Assembly (NCBI GenBank): GCA_002007465.1
Contig: LNAC01000135.1
Location: 3,303,164 to 3,367,163 of the forward strand
Reading direction: 5' to 3'
From: Ailurus styani
Lineage: Eukaryota > Chordata > Mammalia > Carnivora > Ailuridae
Length of the DNA stretch: 64,000 nt
Shown here one piece after another: positions 1 through 10,640 of the stretch; the stretch's first letter is position 1; each line of letters starts with the position of its first letter. The notes under the pieces are model-generated. The model saw only the letters and a list, made by a program, of their open reading frames with translations. It made no database searches and had not been told where the DNA came from. Position numbers and translations under genes: made by a program.

Positions 1-624
1 GTACTATGTGGAGCAGGGAAAAGTACTTCAGGCCTTACGTCTCCTTGAAATACACTATACACCCTATCATCACCTAGACACTAAATTATTCTCCATCTAA
101 AGGACCTCAGCAAGATGAAGAGGTTAAACATTCACAGCAAGGATTTAGCTCTAGGGAGAGCAGAGGCAGGATAGTTCAGAGCCAGTTGCTGGGTCTGGGG
201 AAAACATCCTTCTCAGGTATGAAAGTGCAGAGGCCAGTGTTGGGCCAGGCCGCTGGGAAGGAGTTTGGAAACCACTGACGGTTACCCCATGTCAATCATC
301 AGGTACTCGACTCAGGGGTCTCTGCACTGGCTTAGCCAGTGTGCTGCTTAACCCTTTTATTGTGTCTGAACAACTGATGTGGTTGCTAGGAAACCATGCT
401 TGTTCAGCCATCATGACAGCCTACACTGGCAACATCGTGTTCATTTGGCATGTAAACAATGTTGCTAAGGAGTCAAAATCTAGAGTTATCCAAATGAGCC
501 TTGCTTTTAGGGGTCAGCGTCACCAGCCCGCTTCATCAAGAAGAAGAACAGGACCGCAGAGGGAAGGCAGGGTCTGTCGCCTAGAGGGAGGCAGACTAGC
601 GGAAGGGTTATGGACACTGGCTCT

Positions 625-815
625 GCAGTCCGACTCCTGGACTTGACTCTCGGCTGCCGCACATGCTCAGCTGTTTGACTTTGGGTGATACATTTAACCC
701 TTTCGTGCCTCAGTTTCTCCATGTGAAAGAGAGGGGATGAGAGACCCTACATCATAGGGTTGTTGTGAGAATTAGATATTCCAGAAATGCCTCTGAGCCT
801 GAGCCTTTTGTATAT
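625..815 (+). repeat. MIR SINE, sense
   Basis: It shows the MIR core order: 'gactttgggtgatacatttaaccc', then 'tgcctcagtttctccat', then 'catagggttgttgtgagaat'. It is heavily diverged, as expected of this ancient mammalian tRNA-derived SINE. Confidence 0.75.
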
Positions 816-819
816 ATCC

Positions 820-965
820 ACCCATTTATCCTTTATTAACCTCTGGGAGGTAGACACCATTCTCCCCATTTTACTGATGGGAACACTGAGGCACAGAGGA
901 GTTCGTTTCCTCGCCCAAAGTCGTGAATGTCAGAGCCAGGGTTCAGTAAAGCTCTTGGAACAGTA
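820..965 (-). repeat. MIR SINE, antisense
   Basis: 'ttctccccattttactgatgggaacactgaggcacagaggag' followed by 'cgcccaaagtcgtgaatgtcagagccagggtt' is the reverse complement of the MIR core. It lies tail to tail with the sense MIR just upstream. Confidence 0.75.
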
Positions 966-1223
966 GGACACACAATAAAGGCTCTTCATAAATGTGAGCT
1001 ATTCTTAATAGCAGTTATTTAGAAGAGCCGGTTGGCAACATAGGACACTGAGACTGCCCGCAAAATATTATTAGTGTACTATTTGATTAGCCCATCTGGG
1101 AGATGAGGCAGCGAGGGCGTGTACTGACTGCAGTTGCAGTAGGTGGTGTTTTCCTCAAGAGGACAGGTGCCTCTTGCTGACTCCTGCACCTTCTCCTCAG
1201 AGTGTGTCATGTGCTTCTTTCAG

Positions 1224-1302
1224 GGCCAACTCAGTCACCTGGAACCCTCACAAGATGATGGGCGTGCTCTTGCAGTGCTCTGCCATTCTTGTCAAGGAAA
1301 AG
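1224..1302 (+). CDS. GAD1: GAD1 coding exon with the PLP-lysine (partial gene, glutamate decarboxylase 67)
   Basis: GAD67 is a PLP-dependent enzyme that decarboxylates L-glutamate to GABA in the neuronal cytosol. A pyrimidine-rich acceptor ending in cag at 1221-1223 precedes a first base that completes a split codon. Reading on gives [20 protein letters not shown] and then ILVKEK, followed by a gt donor at 1303. The NPHK lysine codon at 1252-1254 is the residue that forms the internal aldimine with PLP (Lys405 in the 594-residue human protein, counting back from the stop). ILVKEK and the downstream exons match GAD1 rather than its paralogue GAD2, which I recall as having LLVREE here. Upstream exons lie before the window, so the gene is partial only because of the window edge. 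Confidence 0.97.
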
Positions 1303-2443
1303 GTCTGTACCGCCTCCAAAGATGAGCTGGCAGCCTCGGTGTCCTTTATGAGGCACGAGAAGGGAAAAGCGTGCTTTTGTTAAGTTTGGGTTTTGTTTTT
1401 TGTTTTGTTTTGTTTTGTTTTTTAACTGTACTTGGCAAACACACAAGATTGCCAGCCCCAGTGAAACTACCAGGGCTGTTCTTCCCTGCCCTTGTCTCTC
1501 AGCCTTCAGCCAGCTCATGCCTCCTCTTGGCTCTTGCCCTCTACTGCCCTTCTTACTGTTCAGTGCTCAGGGCCCTGTCAGCAACGGAAACTATAAGGGC
1601 ATTATTTCATCGCCCATTCCTTCATGTTTGTACAAACAAACATGAGAGCTGTTGGGTGAGCCAACAACCCTCACCTCGGTAAATACAAAAGGTGCTCCCT
1701 GGAACATACTACAAGTTCTTCACATGAATCCGTGGTCCCAAGAGCTGAAGTAAATTAGGCAGAACAACAACTGCAAATGTCAACTTAGGACAACAAGGAA
1801 CGTTGACTAAAAAGCGTCTGGAAATAAGTTAGTTCTTGAAATGTCTAATAACAGGACCCTGATTTCAAAAGCATTGCTGCTCCAGTAAAATGTGTGTACA
1901 CTGAGGCGTTCCAAAAATCGGTCTCCAATTTGTAGAAGCCAGAACCTGCCCGAGCTCTTACCACTTTCCTAATAGTGTCTGTTAACATGACAGGAGATCC
2001 TGGAAAAGACTAGAAGACTTTGGGGGTGGGCACTTTGGGGGAGGAAAATTCTTCAGCATGAGACTGTTCCACCTGCTGCAGGGAGTTCACATCCCCAACC
2101 CTTGTCCACCGAACACCATAGAACTTCCCAGTCTTGGAAACCACCCAAAACGCCCACACACATTTCTAAATGCCCCCTGGAGGGGACGGTGGGTCCCTTC
2201 TTTTAGGCATCTGAGACTAAAAAATCATTTTCTAATCAGAGTGACAGAGAGAAGGGGACAAAAGTTTTTCCAAGGGTGGTTTTCAAGAAAGATATATCAG
2301 AACAAACGCAAGGCCTTATAAAGACATTAGAAGAAAGGTTGCACGGGATCTCAAGTCCCTCCTTCCCACCAGCCCTGTTTCAAAGCCATTCCCACCTCTG
2401 ACCTACGACTACAGATGCAAGCTTGTCTTGATTTTCACAATAG
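1303..2443 (+). other. GAD1 intron, no recognisable repeat
   Basis: This 1,141-bp intron lies between the PLP-lysine exon and the catalytic-loop exon. A (TTTTG)n-like stretch at about 1388-1422 is the only simple repeat. I see no SINE, LINE or further exon. Confidence 0.7.
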
Positions 2444-2593
2444 GGTATACTCCAAGGATGCAACCAGATGTGTGCCGGATACCTTTTCCAGCCAGACAAG
2501 CAGTATGATGTCTCCTATGACACCGGGGACAAGGCAATCCAGTGTGGCCGCCACGTGGACATTTTTAAGTTCTGGCTGATGTGGAAAGCAAAG
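2444..2593 (+). CDS. GAD1: GAD1 coding exon with the catalytic loop
   Basis: This is a 50-codon exon in phase 0, with acceptor ttttcacaatag and donor gtatga. It encodes [20 protein letters not shown], then a [20 protein letters not shown] stretch, ending [10 protein letters not shown]. By numbering from the stop it covers residues 422-471. The tyrosine codon at 2480-2482 is the equivalent of Tyr434, in the flexible catalytic loop that protonates the substrate quinonoid and keeps GAD67 in its active holo form. The text [12 protein letters not shown] is the GAD1 version of this loop; GAD2 has a different loop sequence. Nothing is broken in the exon. Confidence 0.97.
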
Positions 2594-4925
2594 GTATGAA
2601 GGAGAGAATTCAGGACAAAGAGTAGAAATGCAGTGAGCACAGGCTGGCTGGTGAAAGAGAGACAAAGATATATCACAGATAATTTAATATGTGTGTAATC
2701 AATATCTAGATAATTGAGTTAACTGTATTTTCCTTGTTTGCAAACCAGATCTCTTAATCCCTTATGTCAAAATCTCCCTTCTTTCCATTCAGTCTTCTCA
2801 ATTTGAATTAACATGAAATTTTCTTGTAACTTGCTCTTATAACAACTAAAAATTTTGCCAAGATAAGGACTTTCTCTGTCATCCTTAGGGATGCTGAAAT
2901 TATTTAGTGCAGATGTAAGAAAGAGATAAAATTGTTCCTTTATTCTATGCAGAACCCTGAATTTCTTTATGAGGCCTCGAATCATGGGATATATGTGACA
3001 GTTTTTAGTTCTCTTTAAATAATGGCTTTCCCATCATTCATACTGTATATGCTATTCTGGAAACCTGCATACTTTATTCTGAGAAATCCTTCTGGTAGAC
3101 CAAGTCATGCTGCATCGGCATTCATCAACCTTTCGGGTTGCATTTCTGTGTCTAGAAAAAAAAAAGCAAACTATTAGAATCTCCCCCTAAATATGGGTGA
3201 GGGAAAGGATCACCATTTCGACTATTTGTTTCAAAAGTATGTAATCAACTAAGGCAATTTTGATTTCATAGCTTTATAGTGCAACGATTGTTTTAATTTA
3301 CCAACTATAACTTAATTTTTAATAATTTCCATGTTTAAGATTGTGTCTACTAAACCAAAATGACAAAGTTTTCCAGCAAAACATCTAGTCAAATGTTTTT
3401 TCTATAGGAAGGATTTGATGGATTATTAGTTTTTTTCCCTCATTAAGTCATTTTGTCCCAATACAGAAATAGTCTGATTTCTACCACAAAGTAATCATTG
3501 GTATTTTAAGCATATAAATAGCCATGAATTTCTACAAGAGAAAGAGCCCTATCATTTAGAAATAGAATGACCACGTGGCATACATCAGTAATTTACATCT
3601 TCATTTTGCCTAGCAATAAACTCTTAAACCATCTGCCAGGAGTTCGGCTCATAGTGAATTGGTTGCTGAGGTGGGACCCCAGGGCGGGCTTCATTCTCAA
3701 GTGGAGAGTGGACTGACCAAGGGACGCCTGGGTGGCTCAGTCGGTTTAGCATGTGCCTTCGGCTCAGGTCATGATCCCAGGGTCCTGGAATCAAGTCCCA
3801 CATCAGGATCCTTGCTCAGCAGGGAGCCTGCTTCTCCCTCTCCTTCCGCCTGCTGCTCCCCCCACTCGTATGCCCGTGTGCTCTTCTCTCTCTCTCTCTC
3901 TCTGTCTTTGTGTGTCTGACAAATAAATAAACTCTTTAAAAAGAAAAAGAATAGAAAGAAAGAAAGCGGACGGGCCAAGATGTCATACTCACCAGTGAGT
4001 ACTTGGGGAGGCTCATGCTTTGCCTGTGTTGCACTCCGCCCAGGCCTACTGACAACCCACAAGCGGGCCTTACGCATCTGCTCGCCTTGTTAACACCGAC
4101 CCACTTAACAACCCCCATGCTGCTGTTATTAATCAGCCATGCTGGCTTTCAAAACTCGTGCTCCACCAGTTTGTTAATAGCTAGAGCTATTGCAGTCTCG
4201 GGGCACAGACTGAGACCAGTGGCTTCCCCACTGCCTGCCTGGCTGGCCCAGAAGGGGATGCTGCTGTGTTCTGTGGAAGGCAGCCTGCCAGGGAGTACGG
4301 GGACATGCTTGGCCAGGACTGACGGCGGGGGAAGGTAGGTTCTAAAGTAGTATTTCACTAACTCACCGGTGAAGAACCAGTTGTTACTGTTTTTTAACCT
4401 ATCACGGACCAATACAATAAATGATGAATTGTTAGAAAAGTGAAATAAAAAACTACGTAAAGCTTAAACATCAATTTTTCAAACTAGAGTCAGTAGACAT
4501 AATAGTACTGTCGAGATGCTGTTAAAATTTCTTACTGCTTAATCTCAATTTCTGTTCTCATATTTGGCAAGCACCAGTTATAGTTTCTGGACAGCTAGCT
4601 ACACTTTGAGTAGCGCTGTCCGAAAGCAAACGAACAACAGGCTGCAGGTCCAGGCTGTAAGTAACTGGAAGGAAGGTAAAAGCCCTCCTAAGACTAAGTG
4701 CCCAGAGACTAGAGTACCTTCAAAAGAGGGTAGACATGCTTCCTTTTATTGTTTGCGGTGCTGTGAAGAAACTGTATGCGTTTAACTAGGTAGCTCTTCC
4801 TAACCATGTCCAAGAATACTCACGTGGATTTCCAGTAGACAAGGTCAGCATAGCTTTCTCAAATGCTCATCACAGGAAAATGCAACCCATCACCAAACAA
4901 CATGACTTCTCTTTTTCTAAACCAG
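2594..4925 (+). other. GAD1 intron with one CAN-SINE
   Basis: This is a 2.3-kb intron. It is AT-rich without recognisable elements up to 3720, carries a sense CAN-SINE at 3721-3965, and is otherwise unassigned sequence. I recognise no additional exon. Confidence 0.65.
3721..3965 (+). repeat. CAN-SINE (carnivore tRNA-Lys SINE), sense
   Basis: The head is 'gggacgcctgggtggctcag'. A CT-rich middle follows (tctctctctctctctctg near 3886), then 'aaataaataaactcttt' and an A-rich tail. It is full length, with a few substitutions in the head. Confidence 0.93.
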
Positions 4926-5033
4926 GGCACAGTGGGATTTGAAAATCAGATCAACAAATGCTTGGAACTGGCTGAATACCTCTATGCCAAGATTAAAAAC
5001 AGAGAAGAATTTGAGATGGTTTTTGATGGGGAG
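4926..5033 (+). CDS. GAD1: GAD1 coding exon, [20 protein letters not shown] region
   Basis: This 36-codon exon is in phase 0. Its acceptor is tttttctaaaccag and its donor is gtaagt. It reads [20 protein letters not shown] followed by [16 protein letters not shown], which covers residues 472-507 of GAD67, at the start of the C-terminal small domain. The only difference from the human protein that I recall is FDGE in place of FNGE. The open frame continues briefly into the intron, but the strong donor and the reading frame of the next exon fix the boundary. Confidence 0.96.
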
Positions 5034-5460
5034 GTAAGTTGTCATCATGGACTAGATGCAGGCATTTCCAGAAGGAAGGATGCTCTTGAAGTCCTATTTT
5101 CCCACATTGCCAGGTGCTGCTTCTGAATTTTTATTTTTATTACTCTTCATTTAATTTCCTGTGTGTCTGTGAACTTCTCTTTTGATAGCATTGGGAAGAC
5201 TTTTGTCCTTTGCCTTTTCTAATATGGTACAGCTCTTGACCAGCCCCTTGTAGATAAGAGGACTTTACCTGGCAAGTTTGGATCCTTTGTCTGTCCTGGG
5301 TATGTCTTATTGTTGTATTGAACCTCCACGATAAAGTATTTCTCAGTTCCAAGAAGTTTATAGGATGAGTGTATCTTTGGCTCCCAAGACTGTTCTAAAA
5401 TGAAGTTCTACTTTACACAGATTCCTTATGAGGAGAGCAAGATAAAATTGTTTCTGCTCT

Positions 5461-5642
5461 GGGGCACCCGAGTGGCTCCCTAGTTGATTAAGCATCCTAC
5501 TCTTGATTTCAGCTCAGATCATGTTCTCAGGATTGTGAGTTTCAGCCCTACTTCGGGCTCACGCACCGGGCATGGAGCCTGCCCAACATTCTCTCACTTT
5601 CTCTTCCTCTGCCCTTCCCCTCCCTCCTCTTAAAAAAAAAAT
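5461..5642 (+). repeat. CAN-SINE, sense, older copy
   Basis: The diverged head 'ggggcacccgagtggctccc' leads into the 'ctcttgatttcagctcagatcatg' body and an A run. The flanks 'tttctgctctg' and 'tttctgccctg' look like decayed target-site duplications. Confidence 0.85.
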
Positions 5643-5704
5643 TTTTTTTTTGTTTTGGTTTCTGCCCTGAGTTCATATCCGCATTGCACACAATAAGGTA
5701 CTTG

Positions 5705-5845
5705 TCATACTAGTATTAACTGAATGCTTGCTGTGTGCTAGATCCCATGTCATGGACTGGGTTACATAGTAGTGACCAAAACAGATACTGTCTCTGCCTT
5801 AATGGAGTTCACAGCTGATAAAGAAAGTTAGAATAGGAGCCAGTG
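5705..5845 (-). repeat. L2/MIR-type 3' end relic
   Basis: 'actgaatgcttgctgtgtgctagatccc' and 'accaaaacagatactgtctctgccttaatggagttcaca' match the widespread antisense L2 3' consensus (attgagcacctactatgtgccaggcac, then cctgccctcatggagct). It is strongly diverged. Confidence 0.6.
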
Positions 5846-6464
5846 TTCAATAAAAGACGATCTGCTCATAAACCAGTCTCACACCACCTACATCCAACTT
5901 AGTCTATTTAACAGGCAATCTGAACTATTAGGAACGTGCTGGAGAATCACCAAATGAGGAAGAAAAAGCCCTGAGCAGTTCAACTTAATGACTCAGTGCT
6001 CATGCATTTCACCTATGGGACCGCACTTGGAACGTTCACACTATTTTGAATGTTCTAACGGTTTAGAGACGTGTGATGTGTGATATCTCAAGGCAGGTAG
6101 AGGCAGGCAGAGTGATGGCAAGCAGCAGCTAGGAAGGAAATTGAAAAAATACGGCAAGAATATAGAAGAACTTGAAAAGGATGGGAGGTTTTAGAGCAGG
6201 GACACTAAACAGTTCTTGGCATCTTGGTGAGACCTGTCTCATGGTTTAGACATGGTAGTAATCCTTATTATAATCATCCTGAGTCATCAAGAGAAGATTT
6301 AGTATAATAACATATCCAGTACCCAAATAAACTGTACCAAGTATCTTCTATCTATGAGGCACTACAAAAGGGCAGAATGGATAATACTCTTTTTAAAAAC
6401 TACCCAAATGTAATAATTTTTTAACATTTCAATGTTTAAAGGTGGTCACTTTGAGATCCTGAAT

Positions 6465-6699
6465 GGGGTGCCTGGGTGGCATAGTCAATTGGGCGGCTAA
6501 CTCTTGACCTTGGCTCAGGTCATGGTCATGTCATGAGATTGGGTCATGGTCTCAAGGTTGTGAGAGCTAGTCCTGTGTCTGGCTCTATCCTCAGTTCAGA
6601 GTCTACTTGTCCTTCTTCTTCCCCCTCTACCCCCATCCCCACTTGCTTGCACTCTTTCTCTCTCAAATAGATAAATAAATAAAATCTTTTAAAAAAAAA
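6465..6699 (+). repeat. CAN-SINE, sense
   Basis: The head is 'ggggtgcctgggtggcatag', followed by 'ttgaccttggctcaggtcatgg', a CT-rich stretch and 'aaatagataaataaataaaatctttt'. An internal duplication of 'gtcatg' (6521-6550) makes it slightly longer than usual. It forms an inverted pair with the SINE at 6830. Confidence 0.9.
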
Positions 6700-6829
6700 G
6701 TGGTAATTTTGGGGTCATCTAGAAAACTGGTTAGAGGAAGCAGCTCTCTGGTCAGATATGACTGCATGAACTAGTCACTGTTCTCCCTAGTATAGAAGTA
6801 ACATTGCCTTTAAGACGGACTTGAAGTCC

Positions 6830-6980
6830 TTTTTTTTTAAATGACTTTATTTATTTATTCGACAGAGGGAGCAAGAGAGAACAAGCAGGGGGAGTAACAG
6901 AGGGAGAGGGAGATCCCAGGACCCTGGGATCATGACCTGAGCAGGCAGACGTTTAACTGACTGAGCCACCCAGGTGCCCC
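6830..6980 (-). repeat. CAN-SINE, antisense, internally shortened
   Basis: The reversed tail 'tttatttatttattcgacagaggg' is followed by 'ggatcatgacctgagcaggc' and the reversed head 'actgagccacccaggtgcccc'. The flanks 'ttgaagtcctttt' and 'ctgaagctctttt' are near-matching target duplications. Confidence 0.9.
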
Positions 6981-6996
6981 CTGAAGCTCTTTTAAA

Positions 6997-7001
6997 TTTT
7001 T

Positions 7002-7057
<56 letters not shown>

Positions 7058-7061
7058 TTTT
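6997..7061. repeat. (TTTA)n microsatellite
   Basis: About fifteen uninterrupted TTTA units lie in the GAD1 intron, roughly 100 bp upstream of an exon. The tract directly follows the antisense SINE at 6830-6980, so it may derive from an abutting second SINE tail. Confidence 0.9.
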
Positions 7062-7164
7062 GTCTAAGAGCGCTCCAACAAGGGTACACAGGGCTTTGGG
7101 AACAGCTTTCTTTCAAGTTCTCATAATTTTCTGGTTTGTTTTTTGTTTGTGAAAATTTCTGCAG

Positions 7165-7254
7165 CCTGAACACACAAATGTCTGTTTCTGGTATATTCCA
7201 CAAAGCCTCAGGGGCATTCCGGATAGCCCTGAACGACGGGAAAAGCTACACAGG
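7165..7254 (+). CDS. GAD1: GAD1 coding exon, [12 protein letters not shown] region
   Basis: This 30-codon exon is in phase 0, with acceptor gaaaatttctgcag and donor gtacgg. It encodes [20 protein letters not shown] followed by [10 protein letters not shown], residues 508-537 of the C-terminal domain. From memory, human GAD1 reads GVPDSPQRREKLHK here, so the three differences are conservative. The exon is too short to stand out as an open reading frame. It is placed by homology, by its splice sites and by exact continuity with its neighbours. A (TTTA)n tract about 100 bp upstream is the nearest repeat. Confidence 0.95.
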
Positions 7255-8037
7255 GTACGGAATCTCTCCTTGTCTCTTCTAACCCTATGCAATTTCTCTA
7301 ACTGATCAGAATATCCCTACTTTAATGTGTCCTTCTGATGGGGGAGAAATCAAAAATAAAGACTGGGAGTGCTAGGGAGCCTTCTTGTTACATTCTTTTT
7401 GAATCTGGATTGTTCCTTTGCAGTGATTCACATGTGGGGAGTGCCTCTAAAGGACGCAGCCCTGTCTTAGGTTTCTGTAAGCAGGGCAGTTGAATGATAT
7501 ACATATTCCTAGGAACTTCCATATTAAACTGTGTCTATTGAAATGTCTTTTGCTAAGTTCAAGTCCACTCAAATGCTGATTCATTCTAGTTGTTGTTTCT
7601 GTATCCATTATATTATTTGTAGTTGTTAGTATTAGTATTGAATTTATATAACATTTCATTCATCTAACGAATATTCACTGAGCATAGTCTATGTGCCAGG
7701 CAGGATCCTGGGCTCTGGATTATTCAGAAGCCTTAATTTGTGTTGCAGCCTATAAGTGTTTTTTGTTTTTGTTTTTTATTTTATCATTGTTCTAGGACTG
7801 ACTTTCAAAATTCAGTCACACAGTAGTTTCTGAGGGAATTTATGATCAGGTAGACCCAGTCATTGGAGATTAACCACGAAGAAACTTAGATAGAAAATGT
7901 TTGCCTTTATGCCAGTACAGATAAAGATAGTAAAAAGCAAATGGCTCACTTTTTCAACTAAGAAATGGGTCGCATTGTTCAAAAGAGAGCCGTGTTAATA
8001 TTGGTCTTAAGTTTTGTTTCATGTTTTCCATCACAAG
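7255..8037 (+). other. Last GAD1 intron
   Basis: This is a 783-bp intron. It contains a short antisense L2-like relic at about 7655-7735 ('cgaatattcactgagcatagtctatgtgccaggcaggatcctgggctctgg'-type words). I see no SINE or extra exon. Confidence 0.65.
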
Positions 8038-8211
8038 GTGGCCCCCAAAATCAAAGCGCTGATGATGGAGTCTGGCACGACCATGGTTGGCTACCAGCCT
8101 CAGGGGGACAAGGCCAACTTTTTCCGGATGGTCATCTCGAACCCAGCCGCAACACAGTCTGATATTGACTTCCTCATTGAGGAAATAGAAAGACTGGGCC
8201 AGGATCTGTAA
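8038..8211 (+). CDS. GAD1: GAD1 terminal coding exon and stop
   Basis: The acceptor ttttccatcacaag is followed by 57 codons and TAA at 8209-8211. The exon begins [20 protein letters not shown], contains the [19 protein letters not shown] stretch, and ends [10 protein letters not shown], the conserved C-terminus of vertebrate GADs. [17 protein letters not shown] is the GAD1 form; GAD2 has MMEYGTTMVSYQPLGDK as I recall it. Together the five exons give 199 codons plus one split codon, which fits residues 396-594 of a 594-residue protein with no insertions or deletions. Confidence 0.97.
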
Positions 8212-9498
8212 TTGGCCTCCACAGAACATGAGTTTATGGGAATTCCCTTTCCTTCTGGCACTCTAGGACCACCTCTATAAATGGCTAAAACACATAGGCT
8301 ATTTCACTGTGGGAAAATATAATATCTCGAAGAATATTGTTTAAACCTTACGTAAGCTTGTTCTAGTTAGTAGGAAATACCGTTCTTTTTAAAAAGTTGC
8401 CCGTTAGGAACACAGTATATATGTACAGTTATATATACCTCTCTCTCTATATATATATATGTATATGTATGTATCGTGAGTGTGGCTTGGTGACAGATCA
8501 CAGCATGTCTCCCCCTCCAAGAGAATTAACTTTACCTTCAGCAGTTACTGAGGGGCCACACATGCTGCAAAACAGCTTGCCCAACAATCCCAGGAAAGAT
8601 ATTTCTTCAAGATGTTGTGTCATAGGGACCAAGGGACATACTGTTGGTGAGGGTTGACCTCGTTGTCAGTGTTTCTCCTACCTGAAGTGATGATGGATGA
8701 GACAAAGTATCACTAGATGACAAGAGTCACACCCTCTCCATTAGTATCCTCTTAGGGGAAAATCGTAGCCAAGTCATTGTTACAGGTGTGCTGTTGTTGT
8801 ATCTTTAGGGACTAATTTGTGTAGATTGTGTATATTTCTGTGGTCTGACCTTCGGGGAGTAGGGGAAGAACACATGTAATGATTTCAGTGACTGTTTAAA
8901 TTGTAGGTAAATGAAATAATTGCTTATTTATATTCAGAGATTTACCATGCTAAAGAGGCGTCCTGTATTTTCTTCCCATTTGTAATGTATCTTATTTATA
9001 TATTAATGCAGTAAGTTCGGGAAACTGTTTATGGTATTTTCGTGCATTTGTGAGCCAAAGAAAAAAGATTAAAATTAGTGAGACTTGTATTTATATTAGA
9101 GTGCCCTTAAAATAATGATTAAAGAATAAGTTTACCGTCTGTAAGAGAATTCTGATACTGTACATAGACTCATCTATATGGAAATCCCATGACTTAAATA
9201 GTATCTGCTCTCCTATTACCCTCTGTCTGGCTATATGTCTGGTGTTCTCAGTGCTTTTCTAGTAACTGTTGGATAATAACTAGATCTCCTGTATTTTGTA
9301 GTAGTTCATGACCAATCTCTGTGACTCACTTAGCTCAAACCTAAGGCAACGTTTCTGAAGACCTTCTGAAGAGCTCTGATAAATTGACCAGGCTCACAAC
9401 TGTTTTTGAGGAAAGGAAAATTCACACTGTGCGTTTTAGAGTATGCAAGAAGAATATAAATAAATAAAAAATATTCTCCATGGAGAATTTGAGCAAAA
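8212..9498 (+). other. GAD1: GAD1 3' untranslated region
   Basis: This follows the TAA directly and runs to the predicted cleavage zone near 9490-9500. It is AT-rich and carries a (TA)n-like patch at 8435-8475 and several ATTTA-type motifs (for example 8933-8942 and 8994-9003). No SINE has inserted in it, unlike the flanking introns and intergenic DNA. The wording around 9420-9500 closely resembles the end of the human GAD1 mRNA as I remember it, so I place the 3' end there rather than at the earlier attaaa-like sites near 9070. Confidence 0.8.
9459..9468 (+). terminator. GAD1: GAD1 polyadenylation signals, two overlapping AATAAA
   Basis: AATAAA occurs at 9459-9464 and again at 9463-9468. 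The likely cleavage site is 15-35 bases downstream, in a stretch that continues T-rich (ttttcttctcgtttgtgttt, 9498-9517), as expected for a downstream element. Confidence 0.75.
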
Positions 9499-10640
9499 TT
9501 TTCTTCTCGTTTGTGTTTCATACACAGAGCTTTTCAATGATGGTTACAGATCTCTGCCCAGCCCATCCCCTTTCCACCCGCTGCCTTTAGGTGATGGTCA
9601 CTACCCTCCTTAAGCTGGGACTCAACACAGCATCATAGGTGCCCAAACCCCTGATCTATAAAATCATTCTGGTTGCAATTAAATAAAATTTGCAGTTCAA
9701 GCCCAGAGAAAGAGAAGCCATCCCTGTTTCTCATTTTCCTATTTGCATCTTGGTGTTCCATTCGTGCAGCCATCGAAAACCTGTTTTCTTCCTCTGTCGC
9801 AGGTACTGTTCTAGGCACTGGGATTACAGTGATGTTCACAGGAGACAAATTTTCCTTCTAATGGGGATCTTACAGTATTTGGCATCTGTGGTATCTGAAT
9901 ACCTCCAAGATCATGGACTCGTGCCTTGCCTCTGCTCATGCTTGTACAGTGGGCTCCATTCACTTTTTCAGGAAATATGTCTTGGTGCTGGATCATTAGG
10001 AAATAGGTCCCACTTTCTACATTCTGTTAGGCTACAATAATACTGTCTCACTCATTTGGAATACAAGGAGCTCTCTATTCAGCACGTGGAGGGATTAGAT
10101 AAGAGTCCTTTGCAATTAGCATACTGACTATACTCATAACTGTTGTAGTGAGACCAGGTTCCACAGGGAGATGATCATAAAGTCACTTTATTCTTTCTGC
10201 CCCTGTTCCTTCCAATCCCTTCTGTGGTATGATTCTTTCTGTGCCCCTGTTTGAATTCAGGTCAATCCCATAGCTTTTCTGGCCTTTCAGTTACAAGAAC
10301 AGTTCAGCAATCAAATTTCCAACTTAATGTAATAAAGGAAGACTTCAAGTTTTTAAACACCAGAGTTTCTCCCCTCCCTTGGTCTGGCACTGTCATAAAG
10401 GGCTACAATTCTATAGCGGTAGCGGGAGAGAGGCTGGTGGTGGAACAAGGTCAGCTTCTTTTTTTTTTACTCTTCCAGCTCATCTCTGTTCCCTAGCTAC
10501 CGCATTTCCCCTAGGGGCAGAGGGGTTAAAGTAAGAAAGGCACAATTTTAGGTAGCTGATAAATTCTCACCCAGTATCAGGGCCTCTGGTCCATGAGATT
10601 TTTTTTTTTTTTCTCATGGGACCATTTGGGGGTGGGAGGA
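9499..10640. other. Intergenic sequence downstream of GAD1
   Basis: This sequence is mostly unassigned. An antisense L2/MIR-like relic lies at about 9785-9870 ('aggtactgttctaggcactgggattacagtgatg'-type words). A short T14 tract at 10599-10612 sits between 'ccatgaga' and 'tctcatgg', forming a small hairpin. I see no gene. Confidence 0.55.

Larger units (their letters stand above)
1..1223 (+). other. GAD1 intron, 3' part
   Basis: This is intron sequence upstream of the first visible exon. I see no further GAD1 exon in it; the preceding coding exon must lie before the window. Apart from the MIR pair near 625-965, no repeat is recognisable. Confidence 0.7.

Noticed and set aside
8014..8211. ORF starting at ATG 8020-ish as an independent small protein
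   Set aside because: It is the terminal GAD1 exon read a few codons back into the intron.
1..9498. GAD2 rather than GAD1
   Set aside because: The catalytic loop ([12 protein letters not shown]) and the C-terminal exon ([17 protein letters not shown]) are those of GAD67, and GORASP2 downstream is the neighbour of GAD1 in human.
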